Part shown: one piece after another, positions 24,165-37,537 of the stretch | How the letters are laid out: each line of letters begins with the position of its first letter | Numbering within the stretch: the first letter of the stretch is position 1 | Assembly: GCF_009389715.1 (NCBI RefSeq) | Contig: NC_052397.1 | Location: 17,308,129-17,372,128 of the forward strand | Direction: 5' to 3' | From: Phoenix dactylifera | Taxonomy: Eukaryota; Streptophyta; Magnoliopsida; Arecales; Arecaceae | DNA: 64,000 nt | The notes under the pieces: model-generated | Databases searched by the model: none | Told to the model about the DNA's origin: nothing | The model's input: only the letters and a program-made list of their open reading frames with translations | Program-made: the position numbers and the translations under genes

Positions 24165-25642
24165 TATAAACTAGGGAGTTTATCGCACACCCATATTTCA
24201 TGTGTAAATAACATGATATGTGTTTTGTGATACCGTAATTATTGGTTGTCGTAAGCATTTTATAATTAAAAAAAAGGTGATAAAGTTTCTATTCATGGGT
24301 TGCTTAAAAACATCGGGAACATCAAGCAAGTATATTTGAAGGCCAATCTGTTTGAAACAATCATCCAACTAGATTGCATATGGTCAGATCACTTTGTGAT
24401 CAGGCCCAATTCTGGCCCCTACTTCACTTTTTAAAATCCATGGCTCATGTATAGGCTAGAAAAATTACCCATTTTAAAAAATAGAACGTATCTAGGTCAT
24501 GTATTTTTTTTCACTCGGTTCTATGGGGAAAAAAATGTTGTAATGCTTGGATTCAAAATTGGTCAGGCAAAATGACAAACTTGAGCTTCATTGCTTAAAA
24601 TAAAACACTTACACTAAATTGTGTTATAATTGTAGAGCAAAGTTAATATTTGGTATCATAGGTGACGAGACGCGCATGAGAAGAGGCTTTTACACGTTAA
24701 TGTGGCAGCATATGATTGGTTATGCATGAGATTATACATGCTAATAATCATATGTAAGCTCTTAACATTGCATGGAATGAAGATCATTTAGTGAAAGGAA
24801 GGGGAATTTCCAATCCTTCCTTTTGAGTGCTATTTTATGTTTAGCTCGCATGCAATTAATATTTTATGTGAGGTCTCGCTACACAAAGAATAAGATATAA
24901 AATGACACCAAAGCAAGAAAGCAGGTGAAAATTTTCCGAGAAACAAGGATTGCACGGAAAATGATAATAGCCCGAAATAATGGACCTTAATTGCCCCAAG
25001 GATCATCCGATGGTAGAGAAAGAGAGAGAGAGAGAGAGCATATCATGGGTGAAAAGTCCCATCAAAGGCTTCACATCTCGTCACCCAACGAACTGATAGC
25101 AAGGAAAATATTAGTGCCAGCAAATTTATGTTTCGAGAAGCTGGAGAAGTCAACATGTGCCCTTTAATTTGTTCTTGTTAACAATTATTTACTTGTGATT
25201 TAAGCTATGGTGTGACTTTATGTAGACGTGACATTTCATAGAGATGCAGCAACGTGTGAGAAGCCCAAAAAAAAACAGAGAGGAAGAAAACAATCTCGAG
25301 AGAAGAGAACGAGCCCAAATTCCTATAATATGTTATGTATTCACAGCGTAACACCAGCACGAGCATACAAATTACGAAGACAAAACCTTAATTACTGGCA
25401 TCTAAAACTCTAAAGTTCGACATAGAACCAGCAATGAATGTGGGGATATTTTTTACACCACTGAGTGCAGAAAGAGAGTAATTCCCACGTTCAAAACAAA
25501 GAACATGAACAAAAGAAACAACACAAAGACGACCAAAAAATTAGAAAGTTCACCAAAGCATTGTCACTTCTCGAGAAGTATCTTTGGACGGTTTAAATGG
25601 CGCTCTGATTGTCTCTTCTTCTAACTGATTGCCATTAAGTAG
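24165..25642. other. Spacer downstream of EPFL gene
   Basis: AT-rich with a (GA)n microsatellite at about 25016-25038. The right-hand few hundred bases are the likely 3' UTR of the minus-strand EPFL gene. No other gene recognised. Confidence 0.4.
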
Positions 25643-26188
25643 TCATGGATTGAGGATCATGTGTCCACACTTGCATTTCCAGCTCAAAGGCTTGTAGTTG
25701 GAGCTGTCGTCACCTCTCGTAGCGATTGTTTTGGGGGAATACCGATTCCTATTCTTGCCCTGTGGTACTGCAGGTACTTGCACTGCCTCACAAGGGCCAC
25801 AAGAGAGACACCTCCTCTCACATCTTGGTGGCCTCGATCCAATCAGGGCTCCCACCATCGCCATCTCCTGGCCTTTTTCCTCCTAAATCCCAGTCCAATA
25901 TCAAACTTACGAACTAAAGCTGAAATTTCTCATCAAAAACAAGGACAAGGAATACTGCATTTAATAAAAATCTCACCTCAGTGACCTCCATAAGATGAAA
26001 TGATGGCCTACCTGCAGATGTCAAAGCTTCAGACTTTATAGTAAAGGAAGTTTTGAAACAAAACTCATTTGGTGAGAAATTAAGCTACCTTGAGCCGAGT
26101 ATCTGGCCTGAGCGAAGATCAGCAGGAGTAATGACAAAAAGAGATGTGCTTGTCTCGGCGTTCCAGTGACGCATGGATGAATTCCCAT
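25643..26188 (-). CDS. EPIDERMAL PATTERNING FACTOR-like secreted peptide (EPFL1/2/3-type)
   Basis: Three small exons that I assemble as 26188-26089, 26011-25977 and 25867-25643 give a 119-residue precursor; donors are GT (GTAGCT, GTGAGA), acceptors TGCAG and GCCAG, and phases agree. Exon 1 codes a signal peptide (core LFLSLLLLIFAQA). Exon 3 codes the mature peptide: GSRPPRCERRC, then LSCGPCEAVQVP, a variable loop, and a terminal block NYKPLSWKCKCG. Six cysteines are visible, two in CERRC, two in SCGPC and two in KCKC. The RPPRCERRC and SNYKPLSWKCKCG wording matches the EPFL1/2/3 branch, ligands of ERECTA-family receptors that shape organ growth and margins. Which ortholog it is cannot be decided here. 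The short exons explain why no single open frame shows it. Confidence 0.88.
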
Positions 26189-26945
26189 TAGAGATGAGTG
26201 GATATGAGTGAAAGAAACGTAGAGGAAAGAGAATGATAAATGAAAAGAGTGAAAGAAAGCTAAGAGTCCTCAATAAATGTGGTGTTGGTGAGAGAGAGAG
26301 AGAGAGAGAGACAGCAAGATTAAAAGGATGATAGCTGGTGGTATACAAGTGCGAATAGATATCTGGAAATGGAATGCTGTGGAGCCAGTATTGAATGCAT
26401 TTATAACCATAGAAAGCTCTGCCCTTCACTTCGCAGTCAGTTCAGTCTCACACACAAACACGCAGAGAGATAGAGATAGATAGAGAGAGAGAGAGAGAGA
26501 ACACAACAGGTGGAGCAGAGGTTTGCAAGAAAGCGAGGAACCTAAAATTTCAGAAGCACAGAAGCACATCAGCAGCATACATTGATAAACCTCTCCAAGC
26601 ACTAAAATATTAGCGGAAATGAGCAGCAGGAGCTCAAATGAATCTATCCATGTTATGTTATCAGAAGAAAGTTGTGGAGAGAGAGAGAGAGAGAGAGCAC
26701 CTGTTGTCAGAGAGACAGAGCGAGTGAGTGACAGACGGGCCAATAGACGGAGGGTTCAGCTGCGGGGGATTCTTTCCACAAACCGACACTGAGATAACAG
26801 CTGCGCGATAACCCTTTTTCATCTCTACTGTTAATATCCTGCCATTCTTATATATTTTCTTGAGTACGTAGAGGGTGTTTGCTTGGGGCAGTCCCGTTTC
26901 TTTTCTTGAGCAGTCCCATTTCAACACGCCAGCATCTTCTGTTCT
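26189..26945 (-). promoter_or_regulatory. EPFL leader/proximal promoter with three (GA/CT)n tracts
   Basis: Directly upstream of the EPFL start codon (minus strand) lie three (GA)n tracts, at about 26290-26311, 26471-26500 and 26677-26697. On the coding strand they read (CT)n. Such tracts are common in plant 5' leaders and can bind BASIC PENTACYSTEINE/BBR factors; binding here is inference. No TATA box was identified with confidence. Confidence 0.45.
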
Positions 26946-28330
26946 TCAGAAGAAAGAAGGCATACAGGAGTCCGTGCTTACACCACGGCTCCTGACATTG
27001 AACTTGTTGCCTGGTGGAGTCACTATCAGACTTGTGGGTGTTGTGTACCTATGAGAGGATTGATGTAACGTTGAGAAGTTAATGACTTGATGGAAATCCA
27101 AAGATTATTACGTTCTATTCTACAAATCTGAAGCAGTAAGTATGCCGTCGTTAGAAACTCCATATCATGTAAAAATAGCCATCATACTTTCCTCAATAAA
27201 TGATGGCTATCCACAAAAATAACTTTAGATTACAGTTGCTCTCCTCTCTCTCTGCGTGTCATGTCTGTGTGGCTGTTATCTTGGGTTAGGTTCTCTCGGA
27301 AGGGAAACTGCCACTGGGAAAGGAAAGGTGGCAGTGCTCCTTTAAATGCTGGAACACGCAACGCCATCAATTAATAATGAGTGGGGAGTAGTAAGGCTCT
27401 GTGAGCTCCGAGTATCAGACCGTTAGATGTTTGTGGGTTCGGTACTGGTACCGGTATACCACCACACCATTTCTGCTTTAGATTTAAGACAATGTTGAGC
27501 GAGTCAAGCACGTCGCGCTCACGTTAAGATGTTTCATTGGTTGATGAAACACGGACACGTTTACTAATCAAATACTCCGAGAACATCGAACATGCCACAT
27601 CATGTCGAAACTTGATATGATAACAGCCATCAATTAATAATATCCTGATCGGTACACGCGTCATGATGCATGTTAAGTTTGTGCCACGAGTACCAGATGG
27701 TAGTCGCAACTAGAACAAAACACGCAACCTTGAGCCACCAAACGACGATGAGGTGGTTTGGTGATGGCAATTTTGATGGCCGATGGGGAGGATCCAAGGA
27801 AAGAATGCAAAGGAGCAGTCGTCCAACACCTCTATACAACAGCTGTGTCAAAAGTCGATTGAAATCCAGCATTGTATATGTTGTCTCAGGTGTGCTTCCC
27901 TGCCCTTTTCCTCTCTTCTCTATTCTCTTCTGTTTTCTTCCTTCTTTTTTGATGCCTATTACTGTCCTCCTACCAATTTCATGTTTATGTGGTGGTCCTT
28001 CCCACAGTTCTCCAAGAAAAAGTTTCTACTAATACAGAGTGCTAATGATTGGTGCATTGAGTGTTGCCTACAAAAGGAGTTGCAGAGTTCGAAAATAATT
28101 CCATTAATCAACTTGGAGTTGGGAGAGGAATGAGAGTAGAGAAGCATGCACACACACACACAGCAGCATCCTTTTGCTCACTCCATATAATAATATACTG
28201 AGAAATTGACATATAATGAATACACAAATATAAAAACGGGCTGGATAATACAAAGCTTGAGACTTGCTGTACATTTCCAACAAAATTACAGGACGTCAAA
28301 TAGAACTCAAAAATAGCTATCAGAATTTAG
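26946..28330. other. Spacer, nothing recognised
   Basis: Distal upstream DNA of the EPFL gene. Only short open frames without family resemblance. Confidence 0.4.
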
Positions 28331-28337
28331 ATCTTTT

Positions 28338-29058
28338 TTTTCTTCTGATGTATTAGTACAACAGTCCTTTGCTTGGATATGGAGACTTAAAGCCCCAATG
28401 AGAGAAAAAACCTTTTGGTGGCTACTCTCATGGAGGCGACCACCCAGCAAAGTGCTGCTGTATAGACGGGCTATTATTGCAGAACAAAATCAGACAAGTG
28501 ATGTTTGTGACTCAGAAGTGGATGACTGTAAACATGCTATTATCAGCTGTCCATATGCCGGGGCATGATGGACTGCTCTGTGTTGCATCTATGGGGCAGC
28601 CTTTCGCCCCATGACTTTGCCCGGCGTTGAAACACATTTATCGCATGGAAAAGAATGTCAGTAAGTTTTTGTTGTCAAACACATTTATCGCCAAGCTAAT
28701 TATGCTGCAGATTTTGTAGTTAACAGGGCAAGGCTGGGTGAAATTCATCTTCATGTTGCTGATAATCTGATGCTGGAATTTACAGGTATTTTGCAGACTG
28801 ATGCAACAGGAGTAGCGTTTCAGAGATGGAAGCTGTTTCAACTTCAGGTTCAGTGGTGATTGGCACATCCTAATACTTTCAACAGGAGCCAGATGTGTTA
28901 TTTTTATCCTCTTCTTACTATAATATAGCTAGTATGTATGGTGAGGTTTTCGTATTTCTGAAATCCTTATTCTGATTCCTATTGTATCCTGACCTTATTG
29001 TTAGCTTGTTCGCTTTAAGCCCTTACTTGCACCAAAAAAAACAAAAACAAAAACAAAA
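28338..29058 (+). mobile_element. LINE 3' remnant (zinc-binding RT end and RNase H), plus strand
   Basis: The plus strand encodes FAWIWRLKAPMREKTFWWLL, then a CDSEVDDCKHAIISCPYA block. This is the zf-RVT module of plant LINEs (K-P-K-K-F-W, then C-x2-C/H-x5-C). About 150 bases on, ANYAADFVVNRARLGEIH in another frame fits the end of an RNase H domain (Y-REAN--AD-LA). A tail of A-rich repeats (AAAAAAAACAAAAACAAAAA) at about 29031-29057 closes the element. Frameshifts and missing parts show it is dead. It lies between the EPFL gene and the 3' end of the lipase-like gene. Confidence 0.65.
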
Positions 29059-29441
29059 TTAGAGGAAGTCTATAAACTTTTATAATTTGCATTAATTGTG
29101 CAGGTATTCGAGGCCTCCTAAGCATGTACCTTTGGGACAATTCACTACATTCCCTTCCTTCCCTAGACCAGGATGCAATCCTTTAAGAGACTTATACACG
29201 GCCTGTTTTGACACCATACTCAAAAATGTTTTCCCAAGAACTTCTTAAATCTAGTTGCAAAAGCTTAGACATAAATACATGGATGACCATCTCATATTGG
29301 AGAAACTACAACTCGACTCAACTAAGCCTTAATGCTAAACTAGTTGGAATCGGCTACATGAATCATTTTTCTCCCTTCAACTTAATTTAGGAAATTGGAG
29401 AGACTACATCTTTGTAGATTAGAAAAAGCTGAGACTGTTCA

Positions 29442-32400
29442 TTATAAAAGAAAATTGTCGATCATGTGAAAGATCACGTCTGCACCATCTGAATTTATGA
29501 AGTATGTATTTACCTGCACCAAAATAATACAATGCTTATTGACCAAGAAGCTATAACTTCCCCATGATTACATATGTTATAATGCGTGAAATGGCAAGTT
29601 TAGACATCCAAACCTAGATTGTGATTCTTCACATAATGTAGCACAATGCGATGAAGATTATGGAGCTAGTTGAGTTTGGCCTTGAGGTCAGGGTAGGCAA
29701 GGGGGCATTTGTATCCAGTCTTTTAAGGCTTTTTTAACTTTAGGTATTGTGCTGAGTACAGTGTAACTATGGCTAAAACATCACAAAATCTGTTCCTCTA
29801 ACCTTAGTTCTGATAACAAACAACTTTATAAATTGACAGTATATGAACTTAAGAAGAATAATGACCCAGAACTTACTATCAAGAAATTTTGATGCCTAGT
29901 AGGTTTTAGTAGAAAGATTGTTAGGCTGGCTTAAATCCACTGCTCAAATCCAGAAAAGAAAAGAAAAAATACTTGAAAGAATAGGGTCTTAGGATTCCCA
30001 TTCAATAGACAAGGAAAATAATGGAGGGAAATTAAGAGATAATCTGATAGCATCAAGTGATAGAAAGCTGGAAAAAGAGAAAGTTTGGGTTGAACTGATG
30101 TAGGATGAGTATTATTATTTTGTATTTGGCAGCTGCGAGGGTCCTCCTGGAACCGATCCAGGTTGCCAAAATGGAGTAACCCGTTGGTTCTTTTGGGAGG
30201 CTTTTTGGCCTTTCTTTGTTCAGGGGTCTCTAACCCGTTTCACCATTTCATTATATCAATGAAATGTGTGGTGGTATTTCCACCATTTTACTTGAAAAAA
30301 GTCGAGTTTATAGAAGGATTAAGCATTGGTAGAAACCAGTGTTCTCAGTAATTTAGATTTAGCTCATGATAGCATTTAAGAGGCATATGATCGTTTAAAT
30401 TGAGGGCATAAATATGTCAGATTCTGAACCCAAAAATGGCCCATGAAAGAAAGAAAAGAACAACCTTATGAAACATACAAGATTCCTTATATAAGAGTGA
30501 GATATTAGAACTCAAAGGACACAAATACAAGGTATTCACCACCACAATAAAAGAATCATCAGCCAAGCTCTTCATTCTTGACAAAAAATCACCAGAAAAC
30601 ATGACCTTGCAAGGAAGAAATGCTCTCAAGTTTTCATAATCAAGTGAATCAAGAAATTAAAGTTGCAACTGAAGGATGGAGCCCAAAGAAACTTCAATTC
30701 CAATAGGCAAGAGCACAAAAACCAAGTTAGATGTTGGATCAAAACTGAAGAAAGCCCAGAGATGCAAAGACCACATTGTTGAATCATGCAGAAAATACTT
30801 AAGCAAATTGTGTTCTGCATGCCGTAGCTGCCAAAAGTGAATGCAGGAACAGAGCCCTCTTAGCTGTCAAGATATGCATCTCAAGCCAATTCGCCATCAT
30901 ATATGGGATCTCAACTTGGAGAACAGGGAAACAAGGTCCAGAACTGAGAAGATCTTGACAAGAGTTATTGATGTAACTTAGCAAGATTTGGACAAGAACT
31001 TGGACACACCTGTTGTTGAGTTTAACCTGGGATGCGAAGAGAAATTGCAACTGTCCTATAAAGAGTTATTGATGTAACTTGGCAAGATTTGTTTGCAAAA
31101 TCAAGGAGTACCCTACAACTACTCCAAGACCAAGGACTTACAACACAGACCGCACACATGCAAGCTCACATACAGAATTTTAGACAAGCTGACAAAATTT
31201 TCTCCCCTAACAATTAACTAAATGGCTTTGTAGTCTGGCAGAGGGGAAAAGGGCGGACAGACTACTGACAATTTTTTCTCACATACTTATCCATTTATGT
31301 CATCTCCTTTACTTGAGAATGAATTGTGTCACATATATCTAAAATAAAATGCATTTTTTAGATGAAAATGATGGCAGACAGTTGACATAAGTGAAATGGA
31401 ATCAATCGTTGATATGTTTCGCAAACACGAAGAGAAGGTAACATACCTGAATAGTACAGTGAGCAAAAATTTTTTGTACACTTTTTTGGAAGCTGATATC
31501 TACTCTTTCCCACGGAACTGTGGTTAAACCTTTGATCATTGCCTCTGCAGTTAAAGGAAACAAGACATGCTTGAGACAATCAGTCCGTGAAAGGAAGCAG
31601 TGAAGAAGCAGCACACAAAGTTCTACCATAAATATCCTATAACATCTTCACTGTTCGGGACCCACTCTCATCAACATACAATTACTAAATGAAACAAAAG
31701 AATACAACAGTGTATTACAATGAACACTTTCAAGCAAGCTAAAACATCTACATATCCTTACCTACACATTTTTCTTCCCTGTCAAATTAAAATTCTCGGA
31801 ACAAATCAGCATAAAATGTTGAGATTTAAACTAAATTTAGTATTTACAGTTTCAACTAACAAGTCCTTGTTTTTTCTTTCATTTTCAATGCCAGGTGTGA
31901 CTGCTGTACCATAAACAACTTATTTTCTGACTTTAATTCAAAGCGCTAAACTTTTGCTTTCCTAATCTCAGAATTTACCAACTTTTTTCTAACTTCAAAT
32001 TTCTCTTAGATATTTCGTGCTTTTAGAAACAAATACATGTACTCATATACCTAAGCCAGTACATTCATCATTTTATCTCCTAATATAACCCCGAGTAAAA
32101 GGGATGCAATGATGACAAGATATTTACATAGAAAATAGACAATGACAAAGATAGTTACATCACATGCATTTTAACAAAAAAAGTTACCAGAACACCCTCT
32201 CAACTTAGGATTTTCACTTAGTATGCCTCGAATTGAAACAAATTTCAATCTGATCCCCGAGCCCTACCTGGCATCCAACACCAATAAGACGCCATCTAAA
32301 AAGACATAATTACCTCATCTTCAGTTCCTTCCTCCTTTTCTTTGTTTCCTCCCAAACTACACCCCTCCTCTCCCAATCTGCCCTATCTCTCCTTTCCCAC

Positions 32401-35400
32401 CGCCTCTCGCTGGTTGAGACCTGAGATGAGATCCCATCGCCCATCTCCATCGATGATCCAAGGAACATTGGAAAAAGGAACCCTCCTCCCCCTCACCATG
32501 AAAGCCGAGCGAATGCACCAAGTGATGCTCCCGTAGACCAGATCCTTCAGCACGCGTGTTGCTCTCATGGGTGGTAATCATACCACTGCTTAATTCTGCA
32601 CTTGCTAATCTCACCTCTATCACTGCCTGCAGTGTTTTCTTTTGCCATCGCAAAGTTCATCTAGTTTCCATCTTTGCTGTATTTAGCAAAGAAATACCAC
32701 CATGATTAAAGCCAGCTCTCGAACAATGATCAAACACCTCCTGGAGGGTCCCTCCGCCTCCATTCCGACCACTATAGCCATTGAGCTTAAGAGAGAACCA
32801 CCTTGCGATCCTGCTACTCCAACTGAATGCCCAGTTGGTGCTCCTAACCACCGTCCTCACCTTCTCCTGGCTCCATGTTGTGCTCCCCTCGGCTGGAATG
32901 CCCCCAGCTCTGCTGGTCAGTGCTACTGCACGGTCTCGATGCATCGACGACCCGCTCTATCTTGCAGTGCTTCTCCACTATCTATGCCAAGGACTACTCA
33001 ACACCAATGTCCACACCATCTTCCTCAGTGACCCCGGCTCCTAGCTCCCCTTCTTGAAGCAAAACAAGATCGAGCCAGTGTCCTCGGACCAAGAGTGGAT
33101 AATTCCTGACCACTTCATAGAATTCTTGCTCGCCATCGGTAGCATCAGTGAAGTCTCCTCTGAATTCCTCAATCGGGTGTTGAGAGTCAACGACATTACT
33201 GTAGTTCAATTGAGCTCGAACCTGTCGCATTCTTTCAACCTATCGTCGAATTATTGCAATCCTCTTCCTCCACATTTCCTTGGCCGACAGTAGAGAGGAG
33301 CTCCTCTCCCTATCCTTGGTCTGGAAGTTCCTGGACACTTTTCTCATCTACCAAGAAGAATTCCACATGATTTCAACATCAAGGGGATCCTCTTCACCGA
33401 CCTCACCATCCTCTTGCTCGACAAGGAGGCTAGCTCCATCCTCATCCACCATAACCGACTTGCAGCCGTTATTAGATGGAAAGGAAAAGAGGACAATGAG
33501 GAAGACCCTAAGTTGAGGGGGTGTTTCAATAATTTTCTCTTTTAACAATTATGCTCCAAATTCATGAGGTAGTATTTATCATATGATTGTACATATAACA
33601 ATCAAAAGTCTTGTGCGCATTTGTTTAGTGATGTTTTTAAGAAAACTGTTTCCACCATCTCTTTCTAGCACATGTTTGAGGTTTTACAACTTAACAAATA
33701 TAAAATAAATTTATAAAAGCAGCTAAAACCTGGACTTTTCTACAATAATGGGTCCTGCCCTCCTGGTGACAATGCTATAAAAGAAATCCAAGAACTGAAA
33801 GGAGGCATAAAACATAAAAATTCTTTTCAAAACAATACCTTGAAAACTTCAGATGAACAGACAGCTATATTGAAGAAAATAACACAAAATTCAGTAATTA
33901 AATTTAAGACAAACCTTCCATCTCGCTTGCAGATTTTGGTTGAGAAATCATTGTCTCTGAAAAGTCTTCCTGCTGCACGATAGCAGTTTTGGGTTTCTCC
34001 ACATAGACGACGTGTGGATATTGGCCATTCTTTGTGAAACTTTCACGCTGCATTAAGGAAAATAGAGCGCAATTAAATGAATTGTTATATCCAAACTAGT
34101 AGAAATATTGAAAACTTTACCTTGGGAAGCTCATCTTGATGACGTATCGAAGATGTCTTCCAGCCAACAATAACTGAATCGAGTTAAAGTGCTTTATTAA
34201 GGTAAGTGATTGCAAAACTTCTTTAAATGACGAAACTGATATAATGTAGCCACAAACTTACAATACTATATTGCACTACTAGTTACCAAAATAGGATACA
34301 GTCATAACAAGCATTTGAGTAAGCAACACATCGCTTGAAAGATTGCAAAGCAGACCTGCAGAAGCAAGCAAAACTGGTCATAATATGGTAAGATCCTAAT
34401 GCAAAGCCATTAATAACAAAGATTAACTATCAATGAAACCTTACATGAATTTGAGATCTCCACAGTCATTGACCATCCGGAGGAGAAGAGGAGGCTTTCC
34501 CTCTTCCCGGTCTTTAAGGAACAGATGCTTTCCTGTTCTTCCAATAATCCATGAAATATGATATGCCATCTTTTCTAGCGCATAGGAGCCACGGAGTATT
34601 GGGATCTGCAAAGTTATTTTCAGAAACCCAAATATTTTTCTTCTTAGAAGATTCAAACAAGCAGAAGTAACTCGACACAGCTGATATGAAGATTGTTTGT
34701 TCTTGAGGCTAATTATGCTTTTGCATATTGTGATTGTTGGTTTAGTCTGGTTGATTTATTTAATGATATCATGCCAAACTTCACATCAGAGGAATCAATT
34801 AGATTTACAGCTTAAATCATTTATTAGCAATGAAATAACTTAATGACTATTGCTAAAATTAAATACATTAGATCAACAATTACACAGGCTAAGCAGATGA
34901 AATGATGTAAGAAAAGGAAGCACAGGAAGAGGCAAAATAGTGAAGTAGCTAATATGAAGAACAGAAGATATCCATAGAGTGAGGGATGGAAAATTAAATG
35001 GATATAGAAATTTCCCAACTGACATGAAAGCAAACATCAGTTTAGCATTGGCAAATTGCAGTTACAACAAAGAGATTAGGTTGTTTTCAAACCAGGACGT
35101 AAAGAACCAGAGTAAATGAAGATTACACGGCCTTGGATGTCACCTGTTTGTGCAATCTTGAGCCGAGGTGAGGTGTTGCAAAAGTTATAAAATTCATTGG
35201 CTCCAGTCCAGCAATTTTTCTTTTTAATTTTTCTTCCATGCATTGAGCTCCAGATGTATAAGTTTTACAGCCACCATTTTCCTCTGGAGGATTCCTTGGC
35301 ACATCTTTTCCGTATAATATACCAATTGCATATCTTGCAATCAAGCCACCTAGTGAATGCCCAACAAAGGAGATTTTTTGAAGCTCCGGTCTACGTGCAA

Positions 35401-37537
35401 CAGCCGATATGACCTGATTTCATGAATACGGCAATGTAAGTCTACAGGGATACTGTGGTATAATCAATAAAGCGATTGTAACAATGAAAACTGATCTATT
35501 TGCTGCACCAATTTACAGGGGGGAAAAAACACAAATTAAGAGGTACACCTAGTCATGCACACCTCTTCTGCTAGTCTTTCTCCCATTACATCAACACCAT
35601 CAAATGTGAGGGTTAAGTAATTACATTCACTGCCTGCAAAATACATGGTAACTAATCACACTCAGATCTGAAGAAAAAAGGAAAGAAAAAGTGGAGTGCA
35701 TGATCATAACAAATATAACTGCCTTTATTTCTCCAGTCAATTTTAGGGGCTTGTTTGCAATCAGAATGTGCGGTGAGATGAGAACATGTCCCATTTGATA
35801 GTTCTTGAAATGGAGTTACTAGTAGTTCACCTTAGCAAGAGTTGAAAGAAGACAATACTGTCTTTTGTCAGAGAGTGAGCATTAAGCTTAGATTAGTTCG
35901 AATTAAAAATTATGACATTTGAGTATTGAGATAAAACAAGCCCAAGGTCTTCCTTTCTAATGATCAGTAGTAGCCTGTTCTTGTCAACTATCTTAACCCA
36001 TAAATTCTTTTTTCTCCTGCAGCTGCCTTTTGCTACTTCTACCTCCTTATTTTTCTCCTCTGCATGGGCATGTATATGTCAATTCTGTACATGCTGGATC
36101 TGGTTAATTTTTTTTTGTCAGCAATTAACTACCCATCAAGCGCATGCTCTGCTGCCATTTATTTTGATTCTATATCAACTGCCATTCATTGTAATGTTCC
36201 TAGACATCCTATTGTCTATTGTGGTAGTACAACAGGTGTTGAATCTCCTGCTTAGACTTATACATCCTCGGTTCACCGTAACTAAGTCTTTAATCCCATA
36301 AGTCACATATATAAGACAATTATCTTTGGTAAAACACTCCAAGAGCAACCTTATGTCGCTTTTATTTTAATTGCAACAGGCTCGGCAGGCCGTGCAAGGT
36401 CCTTGAGCAATCAATATCTGATAGAAATCTGCAAGATCATAATGCCTTGAATTCTAAAGGCTTTTAACCATATGATTAGGATGGTCGAAGAATAAAACCC
36501 ATGCCAAATGAATTATATAGCCTTCAGCAGTACATCTAGCTTCACTCTTTTTTCATCAGATTTTAGAAGGGGAAAAACAAAACAATGTTAAAGCATAAGG
36601 GAACTCACAAAGCACAATAACATCTTCGGGATATTTCTTCACAAACTGTTTTGCAGTAAATCTCCAATTTGCAGCACTGCAAATACAAAAGAGAAGTATT
36701 GTGTCACAAATAAGAAAAGACTGAGAGATGCAAGTTGCTTAAAAAAGCATTCTGTGCAGCAAAAATAATCCATAAAAACACAAAAATTGATCAAATTTGA
36801 CAGAAAGAAAAAATGAATACAAATATAAATTCCAGCAGCTGTTGCCGCTAAAGGATTGGATTAGGAATCAGCTAGCCTCTTCATGGTCAATTAAGCTTTG
36901 TATTTTTGTTAGATGGTGAGTTTGAATTAGAGTAAATGCCAGTGCCATTGACGTGCTCGGGTCTACAAACACAGTAAGTTGATAATATCTTGCTAATATA
37001 GTTTATAAATACTTAAGCTTGGACATGGATAACACATTTTAATCCTTCAACTACGCATTATTTGCTATCTCATCACCATCTTTTACTGCCGAAGCATGGC
37101 ATCGGTGCCTCCAGGCGGGGCCCACTCCCTTGCCATGCCAGGACTGCTCGCTGTCTCATTTTATGGCAAGACCGGCTGATCCCTGACCATATTAATATAT
37201 GGGGATAAAAAGGAATAAAAAAGAGCGGATCTCGATAGATATCCAATCTCATTTATCATAAAAAGGGGAAGGAGAAAAATTAAGAAAACTAAAAAGCGAA
37301 TCACCTTCCGATGATGCCATTCACCGTCACCACCAGATGCGTTGGGATCCGCCGCTCCCCTTCCACGTCGTCTCCGCCGCCACACGCCGCCGGCGGATCG
37401 GCGGCGGGCTTGAAGCAACTCAGCCGACGGAGATAAGCCGAGTGTCTCCGTCCCTTCCTTCTGCTCCGCTTTCCCCCGCTCACGGCCTCTCCTCCTCCTC
37501 GCGCCTCCCCCGCCACCGCCGCCGCCGCTGGAGCCAT
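29442..37537 (-). CDS. DUF676 lipase-like serine hydrolase (ROG1-type), 10 exons
   Basis: Exons I assemble: 37537-37305, 36676-36609, 35633-35563, 35413-35144, 34605-34445, 34355-34300, 34173-34121, 34047-33915, 31544-31447, 29513-29442. All junctions are GT-AG and in phase, giving 404 residues with a terminal TAA. Exon 1 has an Ala/Gly/Arg-rich leader then HLVVTVNGIIGS, the oxyanion-side strand of an alpha/beta hydrolase. Exon 4 carries the nucleophile elbow SFVGHSLGGL (Ser144) and FATPHLGSRLHKQ. The last exons give the plant-conserved end MIKGLTTVPWERVD and NSDGADVIFHMID. The family comprises putative lipases of the DUF676 type related to yeast ROG1; substrate unknown. Start: the frame opens upstream without ATG, so ATG 37537 is chosen. 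Introns 8 and 9 are 2.4 and 1.9 kb and hold foreign DNA. Confidence 0.9.
30120..30305 (+). mobile_element. Possible LINE 3'-UTR remnant inside lipase intron 9
   Basis: Plus-strand DNA reads like the end of a plant LINE: a TTTTTGGCCTTTCTTTG block, then ATCAATGAAATGTG, then a short A-run (TTGAAAAAAG). There is no coding domain left. Resemblance is to LINE 3' ends in general and is weak. Confidence 0.3.
30961..31090 (+). repeat. Direct repeat, 29 bp, spaced about 100 bp
   Basis: AGAGTTATTGATGTAACTT starts at 30961 and again at 31062, followed by RGCAAGATTTG in both; one mismatch (A/G) over about 29 bp. It lies in intron 9 of the lipase-like gene. Probably a small local duplication. Confidence 0.6.
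32338..33530 (+). other. GC-richer, coding-like insert in lipase intron 8, unrecognised
   Basis: About 1.2 kb with clearly higher GC than the flanking intron, and long open stretches broken by stops and frameshifts on both strands. Frames on the plus strand include one with a hydrophobic patch (LLLQLNAQLVLLTTVLTFSW) and, further on, EWIIPDHFIEFLLAIGSI and GILFTDLTILLLDKEA. I recognise no family. It could be a decayed transposable element or a retrocopied gene inserted in the intron. No terminal repeats, tail or target duplication were made out. Confidence 0.4.

Noticed and set aside
26085..26743. Ser/Leu-rich minus-strand frames upstream of the EPFL gene
   Set aside because: They come from (CT)n microsatellites; the signal peptide is in another frame starting at 26188.
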